64,000 nt of DNA from Microbacterium terregens (lineage in GTDB: Bacteria > Pseudomonadota > Alphaproteobacteria > Sphingomonadales > Sphingomonadaceae), in NCBI RefSeq assembly GCF_027922045.1, contig NZ_BSEX01000018.1, positions 68,724 to 132,723 of the forward strand, given 5' to 3'. Shown here piece by piece: positions 17,633 through 26,937 of this stretch; positions within the stretch are counted from its first letter, which is position 1, and each line of letters begins with the position of its first letter. Both the position numbers and the translations under genes were made by a program. The notes under the pieces are model-generated. The model did not search any database and had not been told where the DNA came from. It saw nothing but the letters and a program-made list of their open reading frames with translations.

Positions 17633-17646
17633 AGATAGCGTTACCA
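17633..17646. promoter_or_regulatory. Second LacI-type operator-like site, resembling a xylose-type box, before GH3
   Basis: AGATAGCGTTACCA lies 68 bases before the GH3 start. Eleven of fourteen positions agree with TGTTAGCGCTACCA, the inverse of the xyl-box I remember from Xanthomonas. It differs from the ACCGGT-centred sites, so GH3 may answer to a different LacI regulator, possibly one encoded elsewhere. Confidence 0.4.
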
Positions 17647-17713
17647 TTTTCGTTGACCGTCTGCCGTCAATGTGCACAGTTTGGTCCAAACAGAAAAACT
17701 GGGGAGGTGTCGC

Positions 17714-20335
17714 GTGGCTCGCACGTTGCTGATCGGACTTCTATTGCTGTCGTCGGTTGCGCCAGTCAGCGTGGCCACCGCGCAGTCCGCGCCTTCGGAG
17801 CTCCGCTATCGGAATCCGCAGCTGCCCCCTGCCGAACGCGCCCGCGATCTCGTCTCCAGGATGAGCCTTGAGGAAAAGGCGCTCCAACTCGGCCACGATG
17901 CGCCTGCTCTGCCCCGGCTGGACATCCCCAAGTACAACTGGTGGAACGAGGGGCTGCATGGCGTGGCGCGCGCCGGCATCGCAACGGTATTTCCGCAAGC
18001 CATCGGTATGGCGGCGACATGGGACGTCGATCGGATGCGGGATACCGCCGACGTGATCTCTACCGAATTCCGCGCCAAATATCTCGAGCGGCGCCATCCC
18101 GACGGCGGAAGCGACTTCTATCGCGGGCTCACCGTGTGGTCGCCCAACCTCAACATCTTTCGCGATCCGCGCTGGGGACGCGGGCAGGAGACCTACGGCG
18201 AGGACCCCTATCTGACGGGCCAGATCGGCACCGCCTTCATCCGGGGCCTGCAGGGCGACGATCCGAAGTACTTCAAGACGATCGCGACCTCGAAGCATTT
18301 TGCGGTCCATTCCGGCCCGGAAAGCAACCGCCACCGCGAAGACGTGTACCCGAGCCTCCACGACCTGGAGGACACCTACCTGCCGGCGTTTCGCACCACG
18401 GTGACGGAGGGCAAGGTCGCCTCCATCATGTGCGTGTACAATGCGGTCTGGGGCGTGCCGGGCTGTGCCAACGCGGTGCTGCAGCAACAGTATCTGCGCC
18501 GCGACTGGGGCTTTCAGGGCTATGTAGTCTCCGACTGCGGGGCAGCGGCGAACATCTATCGCAAGGACGCGCTGCACTACACCAACACCGCTCCGGAAGG
18601 TGTCGCAGCCGGCTTCGAGAACGGCATGGACCTGATCTGCGGCGACTACCGCAACGGCATGACGACCGATCCGGAGAACATCGTCGCAGCCGTCAAGGCG
18701 GGGCATATGAGCGAGGCGACCGTGGATCGGTCGCTCCAGCGCCTGTTCGAGGCACGCATCCGGCTCGGCCTGTTTGACCCGCAGCTGCCGTTCCCGGCCA
18801 TCACGGCGAAGGACTACGACACGCCCGCGCATCGCGCCAAGTCGCGCGAGATGGCCGAGGCTTCGATGGTGCTGCTGAAGAACCAGGGCAACCTGCTGCC
18901 GTTCAAGAGCGCGCCGCGCACGATCGCCGTCATCGGGCCTAACGCCGACAGCTTCGATACGCTGGTGGGCAATTACTACGGCACGCCGTCCCGGCCGGTG
19001 ACGGTGCTCGACGGCATTCGCGCGCGCTATCCCAACGCGCGGATCCTGCATGCGCAGGGCGTCGGCCTCATCGGGCCGGCAGAAGCGCCGGTGCCGGACG
19101 CTGCTTTCCGGGGGCTCCGCGTCCAGCATTACGCCAACCGCGACTTGCAGGGGGCGCCGAGCGCCACGGAAGCCGCAATCAACGCACGGGTGGAGTGGAG
19201 CGGCGACCGCGAAAGCTCCGCACGCTGGACGGGCACGCTGGTGGCCCCGGAAACCGGCGAGTATCGCTTCCGCTTCTCCAGCGAGAACGGCTACCGCGTC
19301 TGGGTCGACAACAAGCTGGTCGTGGACGAGTGGGGCGTGGGCGACGCACCCTCGATCCTGTCGGGATCCATCCGCCTGAAGCGGGGCAAGAGCTATGCCG
19401 TCCGCGTCGAAGGTTTCCAGCGCGGCGCGCGCGGCGAGCAGCAGCTTCTGTGGAGCCTGCCGAGCGCCAATGGCGACGATGCGGTCGCGGTCGCCAGCCA
19501 GGCCGACGTCGTGATCTTCGCAGGCGGGCTTTCCGCCCGCATCGAGGGCGAGGAGATGAAGGTCCAGGCGAAGGGCTTTGCCGGCGGTGATCGCACCAGC
19601 CTCGACCTGCCCGAGCCCCAGCAAAAGCTGCTCGAACGGGTCCATGCCACCGGCAAGCCCATCGTCCTGGTGCTGATGAACGGGTCGGCGCTGAGCGTGA
19701 ACTGGGCCGACAAGAACATCCCGGCGATCGTCGAGGCCTGGTATCCAGGTGGCGAGGGCGGCCATGCCGTCGCCGGCCTTCTCGCCGGAGACTATAGCCC
19801 GGCCGGACGCCTCCCGGTCACCTTCTACAAGTCCGCCGACGATCTGCCCGCGTTCGACGATTACGCGATGAAGGGGCGGACCTACCGCTATTTCAACGGG
19901 GAGGTTCTCTACCCGTTCGGCCATGGCCTTTCCTACACCGATTTCGCCTATCGGAATGCACGCGTCAGCGACAAGACGATCCAGGCGGATGGCTCGGTGA
20001 CGGTGTCGGTGGATGTCACCAACGCGGGCGGCATGGACGGCGACGAGGTCGTCCAGCTCTACGTCGCGCATCCCGGCAAGGCCGGCGCTGCCATCCGCAC
20101 GTTGCAGGGCTTCGAAAGGGTGCACCTGAAGAAGGGCGAGACGCGCACGGTTCGCTTCGCGCTGAAGGACCGACAGCTCAGCTACGTGGACCCGCAGGGG
20201 CGCCGTCGCATTTCCACCGGCCAGGTCGACCTTTGGGTTGGCGGCGGCCAGCCGGTATCCAGGCCGGGGCACACCCCGGCGGCCGGAGCAGCCGCTTCAT
20301 TCGCAGTCTCTGGCGAGAAGCTGCTGCCGCGCTGA
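17714..20335 (+). CDS. Exported GH3 glycosidase with PA14 insert (beta-xylosidase/beta-glucosidase type)
   Basis: An 873-residue family 3 glycosidase. GTG 17714 is chosen because GGGGAGG precedes it by about 6 bases and it starts a clean signal peptide (ARTLLIGLLLL, cut near TAQS); an ATG at 17672 would place charged residues before it. Domains: TIM-barrel at about 40-340 with the nucleophile Asp274 in VVSDCGA, an alpha/beta sandwich interrupted by a PA14 carbohydrate-binding domain at about 455-590, and an Fn3-like C-terminus at about 770-840. WNEGLHGVAR is typical of bacterial beta-xylosidase-like members. It releases sugars from oligosaccharides in the periplasm; the exact sugar is not resolved. 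Confidence 0.88.
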   Translation: MARTLLIGLLLLSSVAPVSVATAQSAPSELRYRNPQLPPAERARDLVSRMSLEEKALQLGHDAPALPRLDIPKYNWWNEGLHGVARAGIATVFPQAIGMAATWDVDRMRDTADVISTEFRAKYLERRHPDGGSDFYRGLTVWSPNLNIFRDPRWGRGQETYGEDPYLTGQIGTAFIRGLQGDDPKYFKTIATSKHFAVHSGPESNRHREDVYPSLHDLEDTYLPAFRTTVTEGKVASIMCVYNAVWGVPGCANAVLQQQYLRRDWGFQGYVVSDCGAAANIYRKDALHYTNTAPEGVAAGFENGMDLICGDYRNGMTTDPENIVAAVKAGHMSEATVDRSLQRLFEARIRLGLFDPQLPFPAITAKDYDTPAHRAKSREMAEASMVLLKNQGNLLPFKSAPRTIAVIGPNADSFDTLVGNYYGTPSRPVTVLDGIRARYPNARILHAQGVGLIGPAEAPVPDAAFRGLRVQHYANRDLQGAPSATEAAINARVEWSGDRESSARWTGTLVAPETGEYRFRFSSENGYRVWVDNKLVVDEWGVGDAPSILSGSIRLKRGKSYAVRVEGFQRGARGEQQLLWSLPSANGDDAVAVASQADVVIFAGGLSARIEGEEMKVQAKGFAGGDRTSLDLPEPQQKLLERVHATGKPIVLVLMNGSALSVNWADKNIPAIVEAWYPGGEGGHAVAGLLAGDYSPAGRLPVTFYKSADDLPAFDDYAMKGRTYRYFNGEVLYPFGHGLSYTDFAYRNARVSDKTIQADGSVTVSVDVTNAGGMDGDEVVQLYVAHPGKAGAAIRTLQGFERVHLKKGETRTVRFALKDRQLSYVDPQGRRRISTGQVDLWVGGGQPVSRPGHTPAAGAAASFAVSGEKLLPR

Positions 20336-20382
20336 AACACTGCCAGTGGCTCGGATCACGTCGCTGCCGGTTCGGATCATCG

Positions 20383-20409
20383 GACGCACCCCTGCCGCAG
20401 GGGTGCGTC
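20383..20409 (+). terminator. Strong hairpin after the GH3 gene
   Basis: GACGCACCCCTG and CAGGGGTGCGTC form a perfect 12-bp stem with a CCG loop, 47 bases after the GH3 stop. There is no T-run, so it may act as a pause or RNA 3'-end stabiliser and not as a full intrinsic terminator. It lies between GH3 and the LacI gene. Confidence 0.6.
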
Positions 20410-20455
20410 GAAATGCCGCTGGCAAACAACTTCGCTCGGTCGCTATGGATGCGCC

Positions 20456-21478
20456 ATGACCAAGGCCTCCCAGCCCACCATCAACGACGTCGCGCGTCTC
20501 GCCGGCGTTTCGAAGAAGACGGTCAGCCGCGTCATCAACAACAGCGACCTCCTGAACGAGGACACGCGCAAGCGCGTCGAGCAGGTGATCGCCGAGCTGG
20601 GTTATACGCCCAATCCGCAGGCGCGTGCGCTGGCGCTGCGCCGGAACTTCGTGATCGCGCTGATCCACGACAATCCCAATGCGCAGATGGTGCTGGGCGT
20701 GCAGCACGGACTTCTGGAGGTGCTGCGCGACACCGAATTCGAGCTGCTGGTCCACCCCGTCGACCGCGGTGACCCGGAGATGCTGGGCGAGATCCGCCGC
20801 TTCCTCGAACGCCAGCGCCCCTATGGCGTGATGCTGTTGCCGCCCATTTCCGAGAACGACCAGCTCGCCGGTCTCTGCGCGTCCATCGGCTGCCGCTATG
20901 TCCGCATGGGATCGGCCCCGTTCGATGTGCCGGAGCACATGGTCGCCTCCAACGACCGCGAAACGGTCCGGCACGCGATCGGCCATCTGATCGAAGCGGG
21001 TCATCGCCACATCTGCGTCATCGCGGGTCCCCGCGGCTTCCGCTCCGCGCTCGAACGCCAATCTGGCTACGAGGAAGCGATGAAGGCTGCCGGACTGCCG
21101 TTCGACCGCACCTGGATCGCCCCCGGCGACTATACTTTCGATTCCGGCATGCGCGCGACCGAGCGGCTGCTCGACCTCTCGCCCCGTCCCACCGCGATCT
21201 TTTCCTCCAACGACGAGATGGCGGCCGGCGCCATCCATGTTGCCCGACAGCGCGGGCTGGAGATTCCGGCCGATCTGTCGATCATCGGCTTTGACGACAC
21301 CACCATTGCGTCGCACCTCTGGCCGCCGCTCACCACGGTACGCTGGCCGATCGAGACCATGGCACGGGCGGCCGCGCTCAAGCTCATCGGCAACAGTGTC
21401 GGTGACGAGGACGGCGAGCACGCACTGTTCCTCTCGACGCTAATCCGGCGTGCCTCGGTCGCGGCACCATCGCTCTAA
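20456..21478 (+). CDS. LacI-family transcriptional regulator
   Basis: A 340-residue sugar-responsive repressor. The N-terminal helix-turn-helix is TINDVARLAGVSKKTVSRVI (residues 8-27), followed by the hinge-helix segment NPQARALALRR and a periplasmic-binding-protein-like sensor domain from about residue 64. It sits between the GH3 gene and the uxaC operon. LacI proteins bind palindromes with a central CG, so it is the best local candidate for the TGACACCGGTT sites at 3155, 3185, 7431, 7446 and 17521. The inducer is unknown; KDG or a galacturonate oligomer would fit. No clear ribosome site is visible before the ATG. Confidence 0.88.
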   Translation: MTKASQPTINDVARLAGVSKKTVSRVINNSDLLNEDTRKRVEQVIAELGYTPNPQARALALRRNFVIALIHDNPNAQMVLGVQHGLLEVLRDTEFELLVHPVDRGDPEMLGEIRRFLERQRPYGVMLLPPISENDQLAGLCASIGCRYVRMGSAPFDVPEHMVASNDRETVRHAIGHLIEAGHRHICVIAGPRGFRSALERQSGYEEAMKAAGLPFDRTWIAPGDYTFDSGMRATERLLDLSPRPTAIFSSNDEMAAGAIHVARQRGLEIPADLSIIGFDDTTIASHLWPPLTTVRWPIETMARAAALKLIGNSVGDEDGEHALFLSTLIRRASVAAPSL

Positions 21479-21481
21479 AGA

Positions 21482-21492
21482 TATCTGACAAA
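21482..21492. promoter_or_regulatory. GntR/FCD-like half-site upstream of uxaC
   Basis: On the minus strand this reads TTGTCAGATAT. The core TTGTCnGA also occurs as TTGTCTGACCG in the uxaA/uxuA divergent region at 26853. Both flank uronate genes next to a GntR/FCD regulator. The palindrome is only half conserved, so the assignment is tentative. Confidence 0.3.
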
Positions 21493-21494
21493 TT

Positions 21495-21520
21495 GGCTGG
21501 ACAGTATCCAGCCGCTTTTG
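21495..21520 (+). terminator. Intrinsic terminator after lacI
   Basis: GGCTGGA (21495-21501) and TCCAGCC (21507-21513) form a perfect 7-bp stem with a 5-base loop, followed by GCTTTTG. It lies 16 bases after the lacI stop and separates it from the uxaC operon. Confidence 0.65.
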
Positions 21521-21578
21521 CATCCTCCCGCCCATTGCCGGCGGGCCGCCCGCCTCCCTTTCTGCCCGAGGCCGTTCG

Positions 21579-22994
21579 ATGACCCAGCTTTCGCTTCACC
21601 CTGATCGGCTGCTGCCGCCCGATCCGACCACCCGGTCGATTGCGCGGCGGCTGTATGAGCGGATCGCGGGCCTTCCGATCCTCTCGCCCCATGGGCACAC
21701 CGATCCGGCCTGGTTCGATCGCAACGAGCTGTTCGGCAATCCAGCCAGCCTCCTGATCATCCCGGACCATTATGTCTTTCGCATGCTCTACAGCCAGGGC
21801 GTGCCGCTGGAGGAACTGGGCGTACCCCGTGTCGACGGCGGTCCCACCGAGGCCGATCCGCGGGCGATCTGGCGCCGCTTCGCCAGCCACTATTACCTGT
21901 TCCGCGGCACCCCATCGCGCATGTGGCTCGACTGGGTGTTCGTCGAGATCTTCGGGCTCGACGAGGTGCTGTCCGCCGCCAACGCCGACACCTATTACGA
22001 CACCATTGACGCTGCGCTGAAGCAGGAGGCGTTCCGCCCCCGCGCGCTGTTCGAGCGCTTCAACATCGAGGCAATCGCCACCACCGAGGGTCCTCTCGAC
22101 CCGCTCGACCATCATCGCGCGATCCGCGCGAGCGGATGGCAGGGCAAGGTCATCACCACCTACCGCCCCGACCCCGCGCTCGACCCCGAGTTCGAAGGCT
22201 TCCAGGAGAACGTCGAGCGTCTGGGCGAGCTGGGCCGTGAGGACGTGTCGAGCTGGAAGGGCTATCTGCGCGCCCACGAGAACCGCCGCGCCTATTTCCG
22301 CGAGGTCGGCGGCGCGACTGCGACCGACCACGGTCACCCAAGCGCCGCGACTGCCGATCTCTCGGAAGCGGAAGCCGAGCGCCTCTATGCCCGCGTTCGC
22401 TCCGGCGGCTGCAGGGCCGCCGAGGCCGAGCTGTTCCGCGCCCAGATGCTCACCGAGATGGCCCGGATGAGCATCGACGACGGCATGACGCTGCAGATCC
22501 ACCCCGGCGTCCACCGCAACCACAATGCGACCGTCATGGCGCAGTTCGGCCGCGACAAGGGCGCCGACATCCCGATCGCGACGGACTTCGTCGGCGCGCT
22601 CCATCCGCTGCTCAGCCGCTATGGCTCGGACCCGCGGCTCAACATCATCCTCTTCACCCTGGACGAGGACAGCTATGCGCGCGAACTAGCGCCGCTCGCG
22701 GGCCATTATCCCGCGCTGAAGCTGGGTCCGCCCTGGTGGTTCAACGACAGTCCCGAAGGCATGCGCCGCTTTCGCGAGCGGGTGACCGAGACGGCCGGCT
22801 TCTACAACACGGTCGGCTTCAACGACGACACCCGCGCCTTCCTGTCGATCCCCGCGCGCCACGACGTTGCCCGCCGGATGGACTGCGCCTTCCTTGCGCG
22901 CCTCGTCGCCGAGCATCGGTTGCCCGAGGACGAGGCGCACGAGGTCGCGCAGGCGCTAACCTATGACCTCGTCAAGCAGGCCTACAAGCTGTGA
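21579..22994 (+). CDS. uxaC: Uronate isomerase
   Basis: Converts D-glucuronate to D-fructuronate and D-galacturonate to D-tagaturonate, the first cytoplasmic step after import. The 471 residues match the family length. Key pieces are the metal-binding SPHGHTDP near residue 33, FEIFG-like VFVEIFGLDEVL, IATTEGPLDPL, QIHPGVHRNHN, and the C-terminal GFNDDTRAFLSIPARHD with R-H-D at the active site. A GAGG ribosome site lies 8 bases before the ATG. The stop overlaps the GTG of the next gene (GTGA), so isomerase and reductase are translationally coupled. Confidence 0.95.
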   Translation: MTQLSLHPDRLLPPDPTTRSIARRLYERIAGLPILSPHGHTDPAWFDRNELFGNPASLLIIPDHYVFRMLYSQGVPLEELGVPRVDGGPTEADPRAIWRRFASHYYLFRGTPSRMWLDWVFVEIFGLDEVLSAANADTYYDTIDAALKQEAFRPRALFERFNIEAIATTEGPLDPLDHHRAIRASGWQGKVITTYRPDPALDPEFEGFQENVERLGELGREDVSSWKGYLRAHENRRAYFREVGGATATDHGHPSAATADLSEAEAERLYARVRSGGCRAAEAELFRAQMLTEMARMSIDDGMTLQIHPGVHRNHNATVMAQFGRDKGADIPIATDFVGALHPLLSRYGSDPRLNIILFTLDEDSYARELAPLAGHYPALKLGPPWWFNDSPEGMRRFRERVTETAGFYNTVGFNDDTRAFLSIPARHDVARRMDCAFLARLVAEHRLPEDEAHEVAQALTYDLVKQAYKL

Positions 22995-24457
22995 GCGCAC
23001 GCCTTTCGAACGCGACCATGGCAACGCTGCCCGCCGAAGTCGCCCGCCCGTCCTATGACCGCGCCGCGGTGAAGGCGGGCGTCGTCCACCTGGGCATCGG
23101 CGCCTTTCATCGCGCACATCAGGCCGCGGTATTCGACGCCGCGCTCACCGCAGGAGACCTGCGCTGGGGCATCATCGGCGTATCGCTGCGGTCTCCGAGC
23201 GTGCGCGACCAACTGGTACCGCAGGACGGGCTCTATACGCTGGTCGAGCGCGAGGGCGGCGCCCGGCGCCTGCAGCTGATCGGGGCGGTGCAGACCGTGC
23301 TGGTGGCGCCCGAGGATCCGGCGGCTGTCGTCGCCGCGCTCGCCAGCCCCGACACGCATCTCGTCACGCTGACGATCACCGAGAAAGGCTATAAGCTCGA
23401 TCCCGCCACCGGCGCGTTGATCGAGGCGGATGCGGATGTCGCCGCCGACCTCGCCAGCCTTGAAGCGCCTCGCACCGCCCCGGGGTTCCTGGTCGCGGCC
23501 CTCGCCAACCGCCGCGCTGCGGGCCTTCCCCCCTTCACCGCGATCAGCTGCGACAACCTGCCGCACAATGGTGCGCGGCTGCGCCAGGCGGTGCTGCGCA
23601 TGGCCGCCGCGCACGACGCGGAGCTCGCCGCCTGGATCGAGGCGGAGGGCGCCTTCCCGCAGACCATGGTCGACAGGATCGTCCCCGCCACCACCGACGC
23701 CGATATCGCCGAACTCGCCCGGAGCTTGGGCGTGGAAGACCAGGCGATGGTCAAGACCGAGCCCTTCTCCCAATGGGTGATCGAAGATCGCTTCGCGGGT
23801 CCGCGGCCGGACTTCGCGGCGCTTGGCGTCCAACTCACCGACGACGTCGCGCCCTGGGAAGAGGCCAAGCTCCGGCTGCTCAACGGGGCACATTCGGGCA
23901 TCGCCTATCTCGGCGGTCTCGCGGGCATCGACTTCGTGCACGAGGTGGTGGCGCTGCCCGAAGGCCGTCGCTTCGTCGAGCGGTTGTGGGACGAGGCGGA
24001 ATCGACGCTGTCGCCGCCGCCCAGCCTCGACGTCGCAGCCTATCGGGCACAGCTGATGGCGCGCTTCGCCAACGCCGCGCTCCAGCACCGTACCCGGCAG
24101 ATCGCGATGGACGGGTCGCAAAAGCTGCCGCAGCGACTGCTCGCAAGCATCGCCGCGTGTCGGGCGACGGATACCCGCTGCCCCGCCCTGAAGCTCGCCG
24201 TTGCCGCCTGGATGCGCTGGCAAGAGGGCATCGACGATCAGGGCAGAGCCTTCACCGTCGACGATCCACTCGCTGCGCGCACCGCCGCGGTACTGGAAGG
24301 CACCGTCACGGCCGAGGAGAAGGTGGCAGCGCTGCTCGCGCTCGATGCGATCTTCCCCCCTGCTCTGGCCGAAGACGCCGCTCTGGCACAGCTTCTCGCG
24401 GCTTGGCTGCACCGCCTGGAGACGGAGGGCGCCCGCGCGACCCTCGCCCGGCTGTAG
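22991..24457 (+). CDS. uxuB: D-fructuronate reductase (mannitol dehydrogenase family)
   Basis: NADH-dependent reduction of D-fructuronate to D-mannonate, the substrate of uxuA. A 488-residue long-chain polyol dehydrogenase. The N-terminal Rossmann segment is VHLGIGAFHRAHQA, the middle has CDNLPHNG, and the C-terminal domain contains KLRLLNGAHSGIAYLG with the catalytic Lys. GTG start overlaps the uxaC stop. Altronate oxidoreductase (uxaB) belongs to the same family, and since uxaA is present but no second family member is, this enzyme could also serve tagaturonate; the FHRAHQ form favours UxuB. It ends three bases from the convergent GntR gene. Confidence 0.85.
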   Translation: MSARLSNATMATLPAEVARPSYDRAAVKAGVVHLGIGAFHRAHQAAVFDAALTAGDLRWGIIGVSLRSPSVRDQLVPQDGLYTLVEREGGARRLQLIGAVQTVLVAPEDPAAVVAALASPDTHLVTLTITEKGYKLDPATGALIEADADVAADLASLEAPRTAPGFLVAALANRRAAGLPPFTAISCDNLPHNGARLRQAVLRMAAAHDAELAAWIEAEGAFPQTMVDRIVPATTDADIAELARSLGVEDQAMVKTEPFSQWVIEDRFAGPRPDFAALGVQLTDDVAPWEEAKLRLLNGAHSGIAYLGGLAGIDFVHEVVALPEGRRFVERLWDEAESTLSPPPSLDVAAYRAQLMARFANAALQHRTRQIAMDGSQKLPQRLLASIAACRATDTRCPALKLAVAAWMRWQEGIDDQGRAFTVDDPLAARTAAVLEGTVTAEEKVAALLALDAIFPPALAEDAALAQLLAAWLHRLETEGARATLARL

Positions 24458-24459
24458 GA

Positions 24460-25218
24460 TCAGCGGATCGCGGAAAAACGGTTTGCGCGATCCCGCAACT
24501 GGGCCGCCTCGGCCCGGACTCGTTCGAGGGCATCGTTCTGCGTCGCCTCGAGCAGGTGCTCGATCACGCGGCCCAGGTGGCGGCGCATGGCGTGGCGCGC
24601 CCCGTCCGGATCGCCCGCAGCGATCGCATCGAGGATGGCACGATGGTCCTCGATGCGCGGTTTCTCCCCTGCCCGCCGCGCGCGGTCGAGCACGGCCATG
24701 CAGAGGGGCGAGCGATGCCGCACGTCCCACAGCGTCTCGATCGTCAGCACCATCGCGTCGTTGGCGGTCGCCCGCGCGATCTGGCGATGGAACTCGCGAT
24801 CGGCATATTCGTCCGGGCTGTCGATCGCGTTCTCGGCGATCATCCGCTCCAGAATGTCGCGCAACGCTGCCACGTCCGCCTCGTTTCGGGTGAGCGCAGC
24901 CAGCGCAGCGCACTCCCCCTCCACCAGCCGGCGCGCCTCGATCAATTCGAACGCCCCGATGTCCAGGTCGGACGGCTGCAGCAATCCCGGCGCGTGGGCA
25001 GTCACATAGACGCCCGATCCACGCCGCGCCTCGACGAGTCCGAGGATCTCCATGCCGATCACCGCCTCCCGCACCGTCAGCCGGCTGACGCAGAAACGAT
25101 CGACGAGTTCGCGTTCCGTGGGGAGCCGATCGCCCGGTGCGAAGCGCCCGCTGACGATGTCGGCCTGAAGGGCATCGATGATCGCCTGGTAGAGCTTGCG
25201 TCCGGCGGGTCGGGTCAT
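24460..25218 (-). CDS. GntR-family (FCD) uronate-type transcriptional regulator
   Basis: A 252-residue repressor with a winged helix at about 8-75 (PTERELVDRFCVSRLTVREA then RRGSGVYV) and an FCD ligand domain at about 95-225, whose metal-site residues appear in DREFHRQIARA and DHRAILDAIAAGD. The ATG at 25218 has AGGAA 6 bases upstream; a GTG at 25233 has no ribosome site. It lies 58 bases after uxaA on the same strand, so probably in its operon. By family and position it resembles UxuR/ExuR regulators that sense a hexuronate or fructuronate. Candidate half-sites are at 21482 and 26853. Confidence 0.85.
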   Translation of the reverse strand: MTRPAGRKLYQAIIDALQADIVSGRFAPGDRLPTERELVDRFCVSRLTVREAVIGMEILGLVEARRGSGVYVTAHAPGLLQPSDLDIGAFELIEARRLVEGECAALAALTRNEADVAALRDILERMIAENAIDSPDEYADREFHRQIARATANDAMVLTIETLWDVRHRSPLCMAVLDRARRAGEKPRIEDHRAILDAIAAGDPDGARHAMRRHLGRVIEHLLEATQNDALERVRAEAAQLRDRANRFSAIR

Positions 25219-25276
25219 GCTGGGTTCCTGCACGCCGTCAGCCTAGGCGGCACGACTGGCCCTGTCATCCATCGAC

Positions 25277-26770
25277 TTAGACGGTCACACCCTGCTTCCA
25301 CAGCGCGATTTCCCGCTCGCCGTTGCGCTCGGCGCGTGTCTCTGCACCGGAGGCCGTGGCGATCACCAAGTCGAGCAGCCGTTCGGTCACCGCCTCCGGC
25401 GCCTCCCCTTCCAGAAGCGGCCCCGCGTCGAAGTCGATCCATCCCGGCTTACGCTCGGCAAGCCCGGTGTTGGAGGCGATCTTGAGCGTCGGCGCCGGGA
25501 AGCCCATTGGCGTCCCGCGCCCGGTGGTGAACAGGATCACGGTCGCGCCCGCGGCCGTCAGCGCCGTTGAGGATACCGCGTCGTTACCCGGCGCTTCCAG
25601 CAGCACCAACCCCTTTTGCCGCACACGTTCGCCATAGCGCAGCACGTCGACCACGGGCGCTCGACCCGCCTTCTGCACCGCACCCAGGGACTTCTCGTCC
25701 AGCGTCGTGATGCCGCCCGCCTTGTTTCCAGGCGACGGGTTCTCATAGACGGGCTGGCCATGGGCAATGAAATAGCCCTTGAAGTCCTCGACCAGCGTGC
25801 AGATCTCGCCGAACACCCCCTCGTCCTTGGCGCGCGCCATCAGGATGCGCTCGGCGCCGAAGATCTCGGGGATCTCGGTCAGCACCGGGGTTCCTCCTGC
25901 GTTCGCCACCGCGTCGGCGACGCGCCCGACCAGCGGGTTCGCCGAAACACCCGAGAACCCGTCGGAGCCGCCGCACTTCAGCCCCAGCACCAGTTCCGAC
26001 AGCGGCACCGGCTCGCGGCGGTCCTGCTCGGCCAACGCGACCAGTTCCTCGATCATCGCGAGGCCGGTCTCATATTCGTCGCTGACCATCTGGGTGGTGA
26101 AGGCGCGCAGGCGATTGCGGTCGATGCCGGGCGCGGAGGCGAGCAGCGCGTCCATCTGGTTGTTCTCGCACCCAAGGCCGATCAGCAGTACGCCGCCGGC
26201 ATTCGGATGCTGCGCCAGGCTCGCCAGCATCGTCCGGGTATGATCGAGGTCGTCGCCCAGCTGGGAACAGCCGTAGGGGTGCGGAAAGGCGTGAATGCCG
26301 TCCACGCGACCCGCAAAGCGCCGCGCGGCGAGTTCGGCCAGCCGCCGGGCCGTCGCGCCCACGCAGCCGACCGTGCACAGGATCCAGATCTCGTTGCGCG
26401 TACCAACCGCCCCGTTCGCACGGCGGTAGCCCTCGAAGGTACGCGGCGCGGCGGACACGGCGGGGACCGGCGGAGCCGCGGCATAGACATACTGCTGCGC
26501 CTCCTCCAGCAGCGTACGCACATTGTGCGTATGGACGTGCGCCCCGGCCGGGATGTCGATCGTCGCGCGTCCGATCGGCCAACCGAACTTCACGACTTCG
26601 TCGCCGGTCGCAATCGGCCGCACCGACAGCTTGTGGCCCTTCGCCACCGGGTCGCAGAGCGTCACCGTCGTGTCGCCAACCGTCACCGTCTCCCCTGCCG
26701 GCAGGTCGCGCAGGGCAGTGGCCACATCGTCGCGGGGATCGACCTGGAGCGCGGAACGGATCAGGTGCAT
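25277..26770 (-). CDS. uxaA: Altronate dehydratase
   Basis: Dehydrates D-altronate to KDG, the last step of the galacturonate branch. The 497-residue protein has an N-terminal SAF domain at about 1-95 (AKGHKLSVRPI and HVHTHNV) and the main UxaA domain with RANGAVGTRNEI, HPYGCSQLGDD, GLGCENNQ, GLKCGGSDGFSG and the C-terminal TTGRGTPMGFPAPTLKIASN, with conserved cysteines for iron. It is transcribed away from uxuA across a 167-base shared promoter region. The enzyme that makes altronate (uxaB) is not found in the window. Confidence 0.95.
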   Translation of the reverse strand: MHLIRSALQVDPRDDVATALRDLPAGETVTVGDTTVTLCDPVAKGHKLSVRPIATGDEVVKFGWPIGRATIDIPAGAHVHTHNVRTLLEEAQQYVYAAAPPVPAVSAAPRTFEGYRRANGAVGTRNEIWILCTVGCVGATARRLAELAARRFAGRVDGIHAFPHPYGCSQLGDDLDHTRTMLASLAQHPNAGGVLLIGLGCENNQMDALLASAPGIDRNRLRAFTTQMVSDEYETGLAMIEELVALAEQDRREPVPLSELVLGLKCGGSDGFSGVSANPLVGRVADAVANAGGTPVLTEIPEIFGAERILMARAKDEGVFGEICTLVEDFKGYFIAHGQPVYENPSPGNKAGGITTLDEKSLGAVQKAGRAPVVDVLRYGERVRQKGLVLLEAPGNDAVSSTALTAAGATVILFTTGRGTPMGFPAPTLKIASNTGLAERKPGWIDFDAGPLLEGEAPEAVTERLLDLVIATASGAETRAERNGEREIALWKQGVTV

Positions 26771-26852
26771 CGGGAAGGTTCGCCTGTTCGAGACATTACT
26801 CAGATAACTTCAGCCGGGCTCGTCTGCAAGGCGTGCCATCGTGCCCATCTAC

Positions 26853-26863
26853 TTGTCTGACCG
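26853..26863. promoter_or_regulatory. GntR/FCD-like half-site in the uxaA/uxuA divergent promoter region
   Basis: TTGTCTGACCG shares the TTGTCnGA core with the inverse site before uxaC (21482-21492). It lies between two divergent uronate dehydratase genes and near the GntR regulator gene. Only one half of a TTGTCnGACAA-type palindrome is well kept. Confidence 0.35.
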
Positions 26864-26937
26864 CGGGCTGCGTACTAGCGTCGTATCCTCCCGATCCGCC
26901 GTTCCGGCGGTGCCGTTTCTCCAGAGGTTCGACGCCC

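Noticed and set aside
17483..17713. TTTGGTCCAAA palindrome near 17680 as a regulator site
   Set aside because: Single short occurrence with no second copy in the window and no known match.
20370..20381. GCCGGTTCGGA before lacI as a possible autoregulatory site
   Set aside because: The TGACA half-site is missing and the centre is not ACCGGT.
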